Source: Ottelia alismoides
Lineage: Eukaryota; Streptophyta; Magnoliopsida; Alismatales; Hydrocharitaceae
Direction of reading: 5' to 3'
NCBI GenBank assembly: GCA_037367405.1
Contig: JAZKJV010004140.1
Span: 682,001 to 746,000, forward strand
DNA length: 64,000 nucleotides
The notes under the pieces were generated by a model. It was not told the DNA's origin and ran no database searches. It was given only the letters and a program-made list of their open reading frames with translations. Position numbers and translations under genes: made by a program. Below, in pieces: positions 22,701 to 35,875 of the stretch (positions are counted from its first letter, which is position 1; every line of letters starts with the position of its first letter).

Positions 22701-23692
22701 TTCAAGTTCCTCATCTCCGCCTGGATTTGGAACTGAATCTTCCCATTCTTATAATCAAATAAGGCCCCTGCTGTTCTAAGGAAGGGCCTACCTAGAATGA
22801 TCTGGGAATCTCTCCAATTACGAGGGGTTTCCATATCCAGGACAGTGAAGTCCACCATGTATTCTTGCCCCTCGACTTTGATCACAATGTTCCTCAACTC
22901 TCCTTGGGACCTCTTAGTTGATTTGTCAGCGAACTGTAGAAGAGCTCTAGATTTCCTAAGAGGTCCGAGATTAAGCCGCTCATAGAGGGCTGTGGGCATC
23001 AAATTGATTGAGGAACCATTGTCCAGGAGAGTGCGTGCAAACGCGATGTCATCAACATGACTCACCACATAATGTGCACCCATGTCTCTTCGTTTCCGAG
23101 GAAACGAGTTCTTTATTGCACAAGTCGTGGCTACTGATAGAACGTGTTTCTCAACACGGTTTTTGGTCTTCCTGCTAACCCTAGTAGGTGTGCATCTCAC
23201 CTTAAGGTATTTTTGGAATGCAGGAGTCATCTCCACGAACTTGTCAAAAGGGATTGTGACCTTGATGTTTTTATTGCAGAATTCAGCCATCTCAGGGTCA
23301 TCTTTTTGGATTTTCTTCTTTTTCTTCTTTCCACCTTTGAGAGCTCGGGGGAAAGGGATTATTGACTCATGTTCGAAAACTGAAATCTTCTCATTAATTT
23401 CAGGAACTGAGTTCTTAACATGACTCTGACTCTGATACAGACTCGGACTCTGACTCTGACTAAGAAGAAAATGCTGAGGCGAAACCGATGATGCTTCTTC
23501 CGCTTCTTTCGGACGATCCTCCTCAGATGGAGGTGCGGGCTCTTCATCGGTGTCGTCTGACTCTATGCAAATGCGAGACTGATGCTTCGAGGACTCAGAT
23601 GTCCTCTTCTTCCGCCGGTGTTGGTGGTGGTGATGCTCCTCCTCTTCTTCCTCCGAGTTCTCCTCAGGTAGAGTCTTGGAGGTTCCTTCCTT
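22697..23692 (-). pseudogene. pro: Int1 protease region
   Basis: The open part (22697-23290, 197 codons) contains the retropepsin-like core LLDNGSSINLMPTALYERL, the flap-like QGELRNIVIKVEG segment and IILGRPFLRTAG. The Asp-Thr/Ser-Gly catalytic triplet is Asp-Asn-Gly here, a variant seen in some plant Ty3 lineages. The upstream 23291-23692 carries an acidic, serine- and histidine-rich linker with stops. A one-base loss near 22725 puts the C-terminus out of frame with the following linker. Confidence 0.82.
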
Positions 23693-25669
23693 CTACGCCC
23701 ATGCCCGATCAGGTATGGTCACGGTCCTTCCGCTCCTAAGGGACATGTGATTTACATTATCGTACGAAAGGATCTCATGTTCAGATAAGTAATTATCTGA
23801 ATAATATACCTGATCTCGAGGTCGGTTCTGGCCCTGGTGTACGTTGTTTGGGTTGGCCTGAACCTGTGCGGGAATTGGGGTCCTTGGCGCCATTTGTTGG
23901 TCCTGGTTACGAGAGACCTGATTGATGTCGGTCCTCATGTCCAGGTAGTCATTCTGCATCTGTTGGACCCTATCAGACAGGGTCTGGATCGCCAAGGTGA
24001 GGGACTCCAATTCGGTGGGCTGGGCTTGCTGTTGTGTTGATGTCGTCCTGTATTGGCTCTGCTGGCCATGCCGATACTGTTGCTGATGGGACGGTGCTGG
24101 CCCCTGCTGGTAGGTGCGCTGCTGCGGCTGGTGCCCCTGTTCTGGCCTGGACTGGAAGCGCGGAACGGCGACGGGCCTGGTTTCTTGGTAGACTGGGGAT
24201 GGGCGGTGTGGCTGATCCTTCCCCATCTCGATTTGCCGGACTATCGGGTCACGACTATACCAAAGCCCGTTGATCTCGTATACTGGCGGAGGCTCCTCGT
24301 ATTCCGTTTCCACTTGTGGGGGTGCATGATGGTTCTGCTAGGTATATGTCTGATCCCAGCTGCTCTGAGACCCCGGTGCCTGTTCCTGTACAAGATGGAC
24401 TCGATGTACAGGTACAGGTGGTGCAGAAGGGGCAAGTAGCTTGATCTTAGCTACCTTTTCAGAGAGTTCCTCCACTTTCTTTGGAAGGCTCGAAAGAGAC
24501 TCCATCTCCGCGACTCTCTTGTGGATCTGCTCGACCATGGTAAGCTTGTCGGCAATCATCCCCATGCTGGGGATGAGGTCTTCAGTCAGATCTGCTACAG
24601 TCCTTCGAGTTGTCTCATTGGATAGGATTGAGGGAGACAATTGATAGGCCCTTGTGGCCTGAGACCTGCCGGTTTCCGCCATCGGCTCTAGGATCTTCCA
24701 TACAACATGCTCATTTTTGTTCAGATAGCTTCCTCCACAGGCGGCACTGACTAACCCCTGCATTTCTGGGGTTAGACCACATATTAAGGTCTGGACTAAG
24801 ATCGCCTTCGAAATGCCGTGGCAGGGGCATTTCTGTACTAAATAATTGAACCTATCCCAAGCATCATGGAAAGGTTCACTAGGTTCTTGGGCGAAGCGGG
24901 CGATCTTTGTTCTCATCTGGTTTGTCCTACTGAGAGGGTAGAACTTTTTCAAGAATAGGTCCTTGAACTGCATCCAGGTATTGCATACCACCCCTAAGTT
25001 TTTCAACCAATGAGCCGCCTTATCACCTAAGGCAAAAGGGGTGGCCTTCAGCCGAATATAATCTTGGCCAACATTGGGATGGCTAAGATTGTTGCACACC
25101 AACTCGAAGTCACGGAGGAAAGTGTATGGTTCTTCATTAAGGTTTCCGTTGAACTTCGGAAGCAGACTAAGGAAGTGGGGCTTCAGCTCAAATGCCTGGG
25201 CGGGAACTGCAGGTGCCAACCAGTTCTGAATCTCGTTCTCCGTCGGGTTATAGGTATCAACCATTGGTCGGTCGATTCCTTCTGCTACTATGATCTGTCC
25301 CATCCGCGTCGTAAGATCTGCATTCTTCTGTTCGGCTTCAGCGAGGCGAGCAAGAATCTGTTTTATTTGTTCCTCATCTGGTGGTACTTTTGGCGGCATC
25401 TCGTCCTCCAGTCCTGGGGGGAAAGTAAGGTCGATGTCAGAGGATAACTCAAGGAAAGGATTACCGAGGCGATGATCTTCCTCGATAATCTCGGAGGAGA
25501 TGAAAGGGTTGGTTGGAGAGTGACCACCCTGAGTATGAGGGAACCAAGACTCAAGAGGGTCATGAGTCCTGGGTGGTCCAAGGTGCGCTTGGGCCGATGA
25601 AGACGAGTCACTTGGGGGACTCATAGAGAGATCGGTGAATAATGCGTCGAGATCTCCCCAATTACTCAT
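23693..25669 (-). pseudogene. gag: Int1 gag
   Basis: The likely start is MSNWGDLDALF at 25669, downstream of a longer frame opening at 25726, because int2 conserves the same methionine. A coiled-coil-prone stretch (EEQIKQILARLAEAEQK) precedes an Athila-type capsid core (FELKPHFLSLLPKF to SYLNKNEH). A Gln-to-stop near 24338 ends the first frame. A second frame (23693-24313) continues through a Gln/Pro-rich tail to a second Gln-to-stop. No CCHC knuckle is visible in either part. Confidence 0.88.
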
Positions 25670-27001
25670 CTTGATGTGACGAGAAAAAGATAGGGTTTTA
25701 CCCCTACCTGAAGCAAGCAAAATCAATCCAAAACCCTGAGTTCACACTCAACACAGTGAAGGACTCGAAATCGAGTCCGATTAATCTTATAATTTTTAAG
25801 TGTGATTTTTCAAACAAGATAGCAAGGATTACGCAGCCTAGAGGGAAGTCGGCTTAGAGCCGGATGCGTCTTCCCTGTTTATCCTGTCGCCTAAGATACC
25901 GCCGATCCTCCCTTTCTGCGCTCCTATCCGGAGTGGGGACTCAATGACGTGCCCCTATCTACCTGCAAGCAGGCGGAGGCTGACAAAGCTAGGTCTTGTC
26001 GCAGAGTACCGCTGGTTCGCCCCTATCTACCCACGAAGGCGGAGGCTACTTGGTACTTGTCAATGAGCTTAAAAGTATCCCACTCGTGATATTTGCTAAG
26101 ATCAGTTGGCTCGTGATATGGAAGGCGGGGATTTGGGCTCTGCCTTAAGGTGTTCACACACACTCAAGTACCCTCACTCAGCCTGAAAACAGGGTCGGGG
26201 ATTAATCTCCCGCAAACAATTTTCAAATTTTATTCTCTCTTTTTTTTGGTCAATACTGTTTAGCAGTCCCGATTTTAAGTTAAGTTATCACTGATTAAGT
26301 CCACCACACAGCACGCCTATCGGACAGTCCCAATTTCCGTTTAATTAAATGTGAAAATCAGAGGGAGAAATCGAGAAAAAACCGATGCACGATAAAACAA
26401 TGATGTTATGCTGAGATCAGGAGACTTACAGTGATCCCTTCGCTTTTATGTAGGATGCAGAACAGAATTGAAATTTTATCTAAATGCAAATGCAGGCGAT
26501 GAAAGCCGCTCCTAGACAGGCAGTTCTATTAGCGTGAAGAACAGTTTAATTTGACTAAGTACTGCGGTCTAGGTGCGTCTTTTAAGTGATTTGTGTGTCT
26601 AATGATTACGAGCACAAGCAATTCCTAGATTGGCTCGGGGAGCCGCTAGTGCAAGCTAAATTACAATTCAACCACACAGCACACGGGGACACGATTCCAC
26701 TATTTTTACACACGCGAGAACCCGAACGGGAACCGCTGGAAAAAATGCGAAAAAAAGTGGAAATAAATGAATTACAGGTTCTCTCAAATCACTCAAACTA
26801 ATTCGAATGCGTGTTCCTCGAAGCGTCTTCGACTCTGGTGTCCCTCGCACAAAAACAAGTTGAGGTCAGATAAAGAACGACACAAAAATGCAAGAATTTA
26901 AAAGACAGAGAAATATTCACAAAAAAAACCGGGGGTCAGACTACCCGGGGAAAGAAAATCAAGCACTCAAAATTTCACCAAAACTTAACCTAAGCCGTGC
27001 C
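25670..27001 (-). mobile_element. Int1 untranslated leader
   Basis: There are 1.3 kb between the primer site and the gag start, with no gene. The same layout recurs at 38826-40136 and, diverged, in element B at about 60510-61890 (shared words such as AGTTCTATTAGC). A packaging signal would be expected here but none can be identified by eye. Confidence 0.7.
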
Positions 27002-27019
27002 TCCCCGGCAACGGTGCCA
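27002..27019 (-). other. Primer-binding site of int1, tRNA-Asp type, one mismatch
   Basis: TCCCCGGCAACGGTGCCA on the plus strand equals the 3' end of plant tRNA-Asp(GTC) including CCA, except for T at 27015 where the tRNA and the int2 copy have C. It lies three bases from LTR2. Confidence 0.88.
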
Positions 27020-27022
27020 TTT

Positions 27023-30000
27023 TGATCAGCGTCCCGCACCCTTAGTTAATTCGGTCAAATTAATGTCCAAATCAATGTTAGTGATTCGTTGCAGTCGGAT
27101 ACGAGAGGCTAGTCAAAAACCACTTCTCAATTAATGTTAAGTTAATTTTAAGCGGCAGATATTTTTTTACTTGGTGGAGTCCAAGGTCGATCTCAGGGAG
27201 GCAACTGTCTCCTTAGGTAAATTTTAGCAAACGTCCAAGTGTCGGATTTTCGAGGAGGTATTTTTTTGGTCTTTTTAATTTTTATGCAGACTTATGCAGA
27301 AAATGCAGGCCAATTTAATGTTTCAATTTAATTAATATATCAAATGAAGTCCAAAAAGTATGAAAATTGGCCAGATGATTTATATGGGTGAAAATGATCT
27401 ACACTAATTTTTTTGGATTTTTCAGTCACTAAATGGATTTACTGTGAATTAAATAAACAGACAGGGTGATTTTCAATATTTAATTTTTAATAAATAGCAA
27501 ACCACAATTTTTTCAAGAACTAAAATTATCCTAGATAGCTCTAATGATAAGGAATCTAGGAAATTTGCAGATCTTAATTTCAAGGTGAAATGAATTTATT
27601 AAAATTAAGTTAAGAAAATCACTCAACAATTTATTAAGGCCTCGATATGCGTGCAAATAACATGAGATTTTTATGGTATGTTAAGAATATCGTCCTTGTT
27701 ACTGTGAATTTTTGATGATTTTTGGAAGCACAGAGAATTAATTACAAATTAAAAGGTGTCACTGGGCAAAATATGTCAAAAAATCACCAATTAATTCATT
27801 AATAATTCAACTGAAATTACAAAAATATGACACATGGACCAATAAACAGAGGACAAAATTCTCAACAAAATGCAATTTTTAGATTTGCAAAATGATGTAA
27901 AATGCAACCTAGGGATGCGTGCAAACACAGGGGTGTAAATGCAATACAGAAAAATAACAATACATAAGCAAATATGTAGACAGGGACTAAAATGCAATTA
28001 CCTATAATGTTGGGGACTTGAATGCAAATTCTCCACAAGGCACGTGCTCTCACGTGGGCTCAGCTTCACAGGGACCTCTTTGCAAATATGGAAGCTCGAG
28101 GGACCTCTGTGTAAATTACCCAGGCCGCACGTGCTCCTCACGTGGGTGGCCTAGGCTCGGATGGCTGCGGAGGCTCGGATCTAGGCTCGGGCGCTCTGGA
28201 GGTCTGGAGTGAGGTTCGTGCGACCCGAACCTAGGCTCGGAGAAGAGGTTCGGGCGACTGGGCTACATGGCGTAACGAAGGCCCTCGGATCAAGATGGAT
28301 CCGAGGGGTGTCGGTGCCGACGCGTGGCGTGACCTCGGGCCTTTGGATCGATGATGATCCAACGGCCTCTGGGGCTCGATGAAGATGGCGACGTGGCTCG
28401 CTGAGGGACGCTGGATCAGAAGAGCGATCGACGGTGGGGAGCTGCTGCGGTGAGAGGACGCGTGGCGATGTGGGGGCCGTTTAATTGATGTGATCGAACG
28501 GCAGCTGCTCGTCTGCTCCGACGATCCTCCGCCACCTGCGGAGGAGAAGGCGGGGCTCCGGCGAAAGTGCTGTAGCTCCGCCCGTCCTTCCTCGAGGCGC
28601 TGACGCTCTCCGACTTGTCGGAGATATCCCAGAAGATGCGCGGATGGTCGACGAAACCTTCGGTGGCCTCAGGAGTGTCGGAGGGCGGCCTGAAGTTGCT
28701 AGCGATGAAGCTCGAGGGCATCTCCGGCGAGCGTCCGTTCAATGAGCAGCAAGGTACCTGCAAGTGTGAAAGCTAGAGCCGGAGCTCGTGCGTGTGTTTG
28801 TGAAGACGTGAGGATGGTTGGCGAGGCCTAAGGCGAAGGGAGGCGGTCGGGCGATGGAGCTCCGGCCAAATGGCGGAGCTGGAAGTCGATGGAGGTTGAT
28901 GTGCGTCGTCGGAAGGTGCGGAGTAGTCAGCGAGGATGGGAGCTTCGACGCGAAGCTCGGCGAGATGAAAGGGAAGCGAGAGAGTGACCGGTGACGGCGA
29001 GTAAAATCGGAGAAAAACAAAAGAAAAATAAGAAGAAGATCGGAGGAGGAATGAAGGGGTTTCACCTGGGAATTGGACTTCCTGCTTGAGGTCCAGGTCT
29101 TCGCTCGAGGGCCGGTGATGTCCCGAGCTCGTGCAGCTGCTCGTGGGAGTCGCTGCGACACGGCGGAGCAGCCGTGGATCTCGCCGGAGCTGATGCCCTT
29201 CGTCGCTCGATGATTCGTCGAATTGCTGTCACCAACTGGAGGATCAGAGCTCAGCGATGCTCTCTGGAGCGGCGGATGCGGCTGAAGGTTGCCGGTGGTG
29301 GATTATTTAAAGGATGGAGGTGGAAGCAGTGTTGGCGACGAGGCGAGGTTTGTGGGCGACGTGGGGCTTCTATGGTGGAGATCGTGGGAGGCGAGGGAGC
29401 TGGCGAGGGTGAGGGAGGAGTGCCCTCAATCGTGGTGGTGCTGGTGGTCGAAGAAGGTGGATGAGGTGCTTCCAAGAATAGGAAGGGGGCGCCCCTCCCG
29501 CAAGGCAGGGAACGTGGGAGAGAGGGGCGCCCGGAGGTAGGAGACGAGGTCTCCACCGTTGGATCTTGTGATCCAACGGTGGTGATCGAAGCGAGGTGGG
29601 CGGGTAGGATTAGATCGGGGGCTTGGTGATGATGGGCTGCGGTGGAGCCACGTGGTGATCTGCGGACAAAGCGCCATCGGGCGGTCTGGATGATACCGAG
29701 GGTCTGATCAAGCGGCTGAGGGACGCCAACGGAGGAGCGGCTGAGATGGGCTCGATCAGATGGTCCATCTGCCACCACGTGGCGAGCTCTGGAAGAGGCG
29801 CAGTCGAACGGTGATGATCAAGGGGCGGAGAAGATCAATGGATGAGGCAATAGGCGCACGTGGACACAGCGGGGCCGTTGGATCTGAAGCGCAATCCAAC
29901 GGCTGAGAATGAGGCAAGGGAAAGCGGGCCGCGTGGCGCAACCAGAGGGCGCCACGTGGCCTGCTTTGAGTGGCTGGAAGAAGATACACATGTAAAGAGA

Positions 30001-30581
30001 AGAGGGTGCCGATATTGGAAAAACTCAAAACATGAAAGTTGTAGATCTCGATGAGATCTACAAGTTTCATGTTGACCAAAGACGGAGATGAGGTCAAATA
30101 TGATACATAAATACAAAGATACAATTATACACCTATGTAGTATACAAAGTGGCCCCGAAAACGCAACTTTCCCATACAAGCTCCAAATTCCATGTAATTA
30201 GTCTCATTTTAAAGGTCTTTTAATGTGTAGTATTCTAAGAGTAAGTAGACCTAGTTCGAAGTTTGTATGAGGGCTTTCTGTGTATTTTAATGTACAGGGG
30301 TTCTCAGGCTTTATTGGCTATTTTACAAAGGGGATTTTTGGCATTCTTCCCTATATTATCAACTAAGGAGTACATATTATAAGGAAGAGGTTATTTTAGT
30401 GAGTGGATATTTTACAAGGGATTTTTGCTTCTTATTTGAATGCAAATGGACTGCTAAAATGTATGAATTATGGATGTATGCATGAATGCTATTTATGCAT
30501 TGTAAAGGGAAATACGCCTCTATTTACTCGGGAACAAGGCTCTATTTTTGACTTTTGAAGTGATGAATCACAGATTCATCA
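27023..30581 (-). mobile_element. LTR2 of element A (shared middle LTR)
   Basis: It has the same termini and hairpins as LTR1. Many diagnostic bases agree with LTR3 against LTR1 (GAATGCAAATTC, CCGAACCTAGG, CGTTGGATCTTG), with a set of private changes (GTTTAATTGATG, GGTGGATTATTTAAAG). It serves at once as 3' LTR of int2 and 5' LTR of int1. The GC-rich core again gives long low-complexity ORFs that I do not call as genes. Confidence 0.92.
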
Positions 30582-32475
30582 ACCCCCTATACTTAAACCT
30601 TGCTCGTCCCCGAGCAAGTAAATGAAATGCAAGAGTGAAATGATTTTGGGTTCCATACCAAGGTCATGAACAAAAGTTAAAAATAGAGCTTGACTCGACC
30701 TTTGGATTAATTATGTGTCGGAACCTTATTGGGATCTGAGTTTAAGACTTAACAGACTTCAAGTTCCACAAGTCTTCTATTCAAGACTCCTCAACACACC
30801 TGATCAGAACAAGTCTACATACACAAACTCTAATGACCATGAATCTTTTCATGCAGTGTAAGTGATATATGACTCCCCACCTCAGAAGTAACAAAGAAAC
30901 AACCTCCCCCAACCTGGTAACTCTAATGCCTCGGTCTAGCAACTCTTTCCTCGAGAAGCGGGGTATTCCCTTCTAAGTTCAAGTGCAACCGGCTCAAGAA
31001 GAGGGGGAAGAAGTATAGACTTTTGGGAGCTCAGCCAGTGTAGCTAAGTCTCCCGCTACAAGCTTCATGAGATGTAACATGGTGACCATAAGCTTTTGCT
31101 TTTCTTGACTACGTACACTCCGGTGGGGTTATTAAATTTTCAATCCGACCCACCATTTTTTTGGAGTTCTTTTTTTTTCAACAAAATGCCTCTATATAAC
31201 ATATCTACATGGTGCAGCATATATACAAGAAATTTCCTCTTGAGCCAGTAGACTATCCCTCTTTTGAAGCTTTATTGCAACCCATGGCTTCTGTCTTTAG
31301 CCTTCATCACCACTAGGCCAAGTTGAGACGCACTTCCTTCACTAGAAGAAGAAGAGAGGTTCCGCCTAGAAGTACTACCCTCATATGCTACCCAAGCTAA
31401 AGGAAACTGCCTCCTCATCACCTCAACCGTAGAGAGCCATGTGTAAAGTGCTGGTGCATGTCAAGCCATTGTCTCTAAGAGTCATGTGTGTGTTGTTAAG
31501 TGCTCTACTCAGGCTTGTCAAGATGACATATGAACATAGACTTGCAGACTTAAAGAATTAAGTCACTTAACCTGAGAAATCTTAACTCCAGTTCCTATAA
31601 GGTTCCTCTGACATTAGGTGGATTAAGGTCAAATCAAGTCCATCCTCAATATCTACTCATACTTGGTCCAGAACCCACTAGCTTTTCACTTTGCATATGC
31701 AAAGTATGCAGATGAAATGAGATGTCATGCTATGAAAATGCAAGACTCTTTCTTTCTTTTCTTGGATGCAGAGATGATATGCATGAGTTAAATAAGAAGC
31801 CTTTTTGTTTTATTTTTCTGGTATACATCATGTTTTACAACAAATTTTACAACTTTTTATACAAGTATTATACATAAAGTACATTTTTTTATTTATTTAT
31901 ACCCACCCATAATTATTGTAAAATATATACAAAAATACGCGAAAGTACGAGCTATGGGTAAAGTATATATGTAATATATACACGCCCCCCTATACTTAGC
32001 GTGTGCTATGTCCCAAGAGCACGAAGAGCGAGGAAAAAGACATAGCTCGTACTAAGCGTAGGAGAGCAAAAGGAACAAGAAGTATAGAAGTCGTCCCGCC
32101 CCCCTACACTTAGGCTCTGGCAGCCTAAGTGTAGAAGAAGATCAGAAATGGGGCGGACGAGGGAAAGATGGGAGGTGGATAAGTATCAATGCGGGCATCG
32201 GTCCCCCCTATACTTAGGCTCAGGTCAGCCTAAGTATCGGTAAGAAATGAGTATGAGGACCAATGTGATCTGGAGAATGTACAGTGAACCGACTCAGGTG
32301 ACCCCTCCCCCCTATACTTAGGATCTGGTCATCCTAAGTATAGTCCAAGATAATGGTTCGATGATGTGGGGATGGGTTACTAGAATCGCGGGGGTAAAGG
32401 ATAGGATGTACAAGACTGATGGTATACACAGATGAGTCGGTGTGAATCTTTCAAGATGCTGCTGATGGCTGGAGT
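30582..32475 (-). mobile_element. Int2 3' non-coding region with PPT and hairpin array
   Basis: The PPT (minus AGGGGGT) is at 30582-30588. The PPT-proximal hairpin TTGCTCG-TCCC-CGAGCAA follows at about 30600-30617. The PPT-like hairpins are at about 31985-32062, 32104-32134, 32210-32237 and 32312-32343. There is no env or other gene. The stems are unchanged from int1 apart from one base in the first, longest hairpin (GTACTAAG against GTGCTAAG). Confidence 0.8.
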
Positions 32476-33129
32476 TCACTGCTGCAAGGTCTCATACGCG
32501 GCTTGAGGTGTATCTGCGGTATCTGTCTCGCGCATGAATACAATCTCCTCCACATGGACTAACTGTTCATTGGATTCGACGAAGTGCTTCAACAGCTGCC
32601 CATTCACTAGGAATGTCTGTGCGTCATCTGCGAGATCTGAGATCTCGACACATCCACTATCATGCACCGTACGGACGACAAATGGTCCCGTCCACTTAGA
32701 CTTTAACTTGCCTTGGAAAATCTTCAGCCTAGCATTGAACAACCATACCTTCTGTCCAGGAACAAAGGTCTTTCGTCTGATATATCTATCATGCCAATGC
32801 TTCACCTTGTCCTTGTACACCAAACTGTTGTCGTATGCTCGGTTTCTGACTTCCACAAGCTCATTCAGATCCATGTCTCTCTGTTTCTGACCCAGGTGTG
32901 TGTTCCAGTTGACCTTTTTTATTGCCCATTCTAATTTGTGCACTAACTCTGCGGGCAAATGGCACGGCTTTCTGAATACCATTCGGAATGGGGAGGTGCC
33001 TAACGGTGTCTTGTAAGCCGTCCTATACGCCCAGAGGACTTGATCCAAGATCTGCGACCAGTCCTTCCTGTCCGTGCAGACAAGCTTTTGCAATATGGTC
33101 TTCACCTCCCTATTTGACACCTCAGCCAC
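32476..33129 (-). pseudogene. int: Int2 integrase C-terminal part
   Basis: This 217-codon frame is nearly identical to the int1 copy: NG(V/M)AEVSNREVK with the third catalytic residue, then KTPLGTSPF, a basic YIRRKTF segment and KWTGPFVV. It overlaps the end of the 915-codon pol frame by eight bases in another frame. In the ancestral protein it continues that frame directly. The separation is due to the seven-T run at 33193-33199. Confidence 0.88.
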
Positions 33130-35869
33130 ACCATTGGTTTGTGGGTGGTAAGGGCTTGCGACACGGTGTTCGATGCCGTAGTCCTTTAGAAGTTTTTTTC
33201 ACCTCCCGATTCACAAAGTGGCTACCCCCGTCTGATATCATCATTTTGGGGATCCCGAACCTAGAGATTATGTGCTCTCTGATGAATTTACAGACAGTCC
33301 TGCTGTCTGCGGCTCGGGTCGGGATAGCCTCCACCCATCTGGACAGATAATCTACCGCAAGAAGGATGTATTCAAACCCGTGGCTGACAGGGAATGGGCC
33401 CATGAAATCGATGCCCCAGGCGTCAAAGACATCACAAATGATGACAGGCTGCATTGGCATCTCATCCTTGGAACCAACAGTTCCTCCCATTCTCTGGCAA
33501 ACTGGGCACGACTTCGCGAAGACGGTGGCATCGCGAAACAGAGTCGGCCAGTAGAAGCCACATCGAAGTACCTTCCATGCGGTCCTCTTCCCGGAGTGGT
33601 GTCCTCCTGCCTCCAAACTGTGGCATAAAGAAAGGACACTCTGGTATTCCTCCTGAGGAATACACCATCTCCAGACACAATCCGGTCCTTCGAAGAAAAG
33701 GATGGGATCCTCCCAATGGTAGTGTCTAGCGTCCGACTTGAGTCGGTCGATTTGGTTCTTGGGCCAATCTTCGGGAACTTTCTTGGAGACAAGATAATTC
33801 ACGATATTGGCGTACCATGGGAGTGAATCGATAACAAGAATCGACTCGTCAGGGAAGGAGTCTCGAATTGGTGAAACCTCGGAAGTATTAAGATCTTCGA
33901 GATGAGAAAGATGATCGGCCACTACGTTCTTCTTACCAGGTTTATCACGGATATCCAAATCAAACTCCTGGATAAGTAAAATCCAACGAAGAAGACACGC
34001 CTTCGCGTCCTTCTTCTCCATCAAATACCGTAGTGCCGAGTGGTCCGTGAACACAGTTACCTTGGATCCAATTAGGTGAGATCTGAATTTGTCCAAGGCA
34101 AACACTACCGCAAGCATTTCTTTTTCCGTAACCGTATAGTTACGCTGAGCAGTATCAAGCACTTTGCTTGCGTAGTGAATTGCAAATGGGACGCCTTCTC
34201 TTCTTTGTCCCAATACAGCCCCAACAGCATAATCAGAGGCGTCCGTCATGATCTCAAAGGGTAGGGACCAATCTGGGGCTTGTAGTATGGGTGTGTCCAT
34301 GAGCATTCCTTGTAACAACTTAAAGGCCTCAAGACATTTTTGATCTACAATAAACTCCATGTCTTTGCCTAGAAGCTCAGTTAGCGGTCGGGCAATCTTA
34401 GAAAAATCCCTAATGAATCTCCGATAAAATCCAACATGCACGAGGAACGACCGCAACTGCTTTACATTGGTGGGTGGCTGGAGTCGTCTGATCACATCCT
34501 CCTTGGCAGGGTCAACCTTCATTCCTCTCTTGGAGATGACATGCCCCAACACTATGCCCTCCGTCACCATGAAGTGACTTTTCTCCCAGGAGAGCACCAG
34601 ATTAACCTCACAACATCTCTTGAGGACTCGGTCCAGATTCCTAAGACAGGAATCGAAAGAATCACCATGGACCGAGAAGTCGTCCATGAAGACTTCCAGG
34701 AATTCGCCTACCATTTCGGCGAATACAGCAATCATGCACCTTTGAAAAGTACCTGGAGCATTGCATAGCCCAAAAGGCATGCGCCTGAAAGCATAGGTAC
34801 CAAAGGGGCATGTAAACGTGGTCTTTTCCTGGTCCTCCGGAGCTATGGCTACTTGATTGTAGCCCGAGAACCCATCTAGGAAGCAGTAGAATTCTTTCCC
34901 CGCTAATCTTTCTAAAATCTGATCAATGAACGGTAGGGGGAAATGATCCTTCTTCGTCGCGGCATTCAGGCGTCTGTAATCCACACACACGCGCCGCGAC
35001 GTGGGCACTCTCGTCACGATCTCCTCTCCGTCCTCGTTAGTGGTCATCTGAATTCCCGACTTCTTCGGGACAACATGGATTGGGGCCACCCACTTGGAGT
35101 CGGAGATTGGGTAAATAAAACCCGCGTCGCACCATTTTTCTATCTCTTTTTTCACGACCTCTCGTAAATTTGGATTCAACCGGCGTTGGAATTCACGAGA
35201 GGGTTTGGCTTCGTTCTCCAAGTAAATATGGTGCGAACACAGAGTGGGATTTATCCTGTGGAGATCGGAAATGCTCCAGCCTATCGCCTTGCGGTTTTTC
35301 TCCAGGATCTCTAGCAAGCGATATTCCTGCTCCTCGGTCAATTGCGAACTGATAATGACCGGAAATTTCTTGTCTTGGCCCACAAGGAAGGCATATTTCA
35401 AGGTTGTGGGTAGGGGTTTGAGCTCAGGACTAGTGTGATCGTCTAAGAAATCTGGCTCAATCTGCTCTGGTTCAGTGTTGGAAGTGGCTGGATCGTGTTC
35501 TGTGATAGCTGCCACCAAGCGCGTCTCTGGAGTCGGATCGTCAAAAGTTTCCATACAATCGGCAAACGCCTCGTCCGACTCGTCATCCTCATCTTCCGAT
35601 TGTCCTAAAGATGTAAGGACTGACAGGCCCAACTGGGCCTCTACGTCATCGAAGACGTAGGGCGATGCAGGCTCATAGCTGTACTCGTTCCTGAGGATCT
35701 CGCAGACTGACTCATGCACTGGATCATCTTCGCAGGAGATGGACACCTCGGTGCTGGCTGGGTTCTGTCTCCATGGCCCAACTAAGTCTACATGCTCACA
35801 GTCTATTCCGGTAGAAGAGTACTCGGTGTTGGATTCGGAATCCGGTCTCTGCCATCTTGTCTGCTTCAT
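33122..35869 (-). CDS. pol: Int2 pol: reverse transcriptase, RNase H and integrase (frameshifted at its end)
   Basis: This 915-codon frame is the longest in the window. An acidic linker spans about 1-150. RT spans about 160-500: residues 330-335 CFLDGF, 363-370 MPFGLCNA and 394-397 FMDD hold the catalytic Asp residues. RNase H spans about 535-655, with Asp in MTDASD near 543, Glu in VTEKEM near 582 and Asp in FTDHS near 609. Integrase starts near 745 with a His-His-Cys-Cys finger (CH...GGHHSG...SCPVC) and continues with catalytic Asp in GIDFMG (about 820) and SDGGSHF (about 880). The last 20 residues are out of frame because of one extra base in the A7 run (33193-33199 on plus), so the third integrase residue lies in the next frame. 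The methionine at 35869 follows an in-frame stop (Glu codon to TAA). Originally pol was probably fused to protease. Confidence 0.92.
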   Translation of the reverse strand: MKQTRWQRPDSESNTEYSSTGIDCEHVDLVGPWRQNPASTEVSISCEDDPVHESVCEILRNEYSYEPASPYVFDDVEAQLGLSVLTSLGQSEDEDDESDEAFADCMETFDDPTPETRLVAAITEHDPATSNTEPEQIEPDFLDDHTSPELKPLPTTLKYAFLVGQDKKFPVIISSQLTEEQEYRLLEILEKNRKAIGWSISDLHRINPTLCSHHIYLENEAKPSREFQRRLNPNLREVVKKEIEKWCDAGFIYPISDSKWVAPIHVVPKKSGIQMTTNEDGEEIVTRVPTSRRVCVDYRRLNAATKKDHFPLPFIDQILERLAGKEFYCFLDGFSGYNQVAIAPEDQEKTTFTCPFGTYAFRRMPFGLCNAPGTFQRCMIAVFAEMVGEFLEVFMDDFSVHGDSFDSCLRNLDRVLKRCCEVNLVLSWEKSHFMVTEGIVLGHVISKRGMKVDPAKEDVIRRLQPPTNVKQLRSFLVHVGFYRRFIRDFSKIARPLTELLGKDMEFIVDQKCLEAFKLLQGMLMDTPILQAPDWSLPFEIMTDASDYAVGAVLGQRREGVPFAIHYASKVLDTAQRNYTVTEKEMLAVVFALDKFRSHLIGSKVTVFTDHSALRYLMEKKDAKACLLRWILLIQEFDLDIRDKPGKKNVVADHLSHLEDLNTSEVSPIRDSFPDESILVIDSLPWYANIVNYLVSKKVPEDWPKNQIDRLKSDARHYHWEDPILFFEGPDCVWRWCIPQEEYQSVLSLCHSLEAGGHHSGKRTAWKVLRCGFYWPTLFRDATVFAKSCPVCQRMGGTVGSKDEMPMQPVIICDVFDAWGIDFMGPFPVSHGFEYILLAVDYLSRWVEAIPTRAADSRTVCKFIREHIISRFGIPKMMISDGGSHFVNREVKKTSKGLRHRTPCRKPLPPTNQWCG

Positions 35870-35875
35870 TTCAAG

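Noticed and set aside
30582..32475. Env-like gene between integrase and 3' LTR of element A
   Set aside because: No minus-strand ORF of useful length, signal peptide or transmembrane segment lies in this 1.9 kb. It is non-coding in both bodies.
33190..33200. A AAA AAC-like heptamer as a programmed -1 frameshift site in integrase
   Set aside because: The required shift to rejoin the frame is +1 (skip one A), not -1. A simple inactivating insertion is the better reading.
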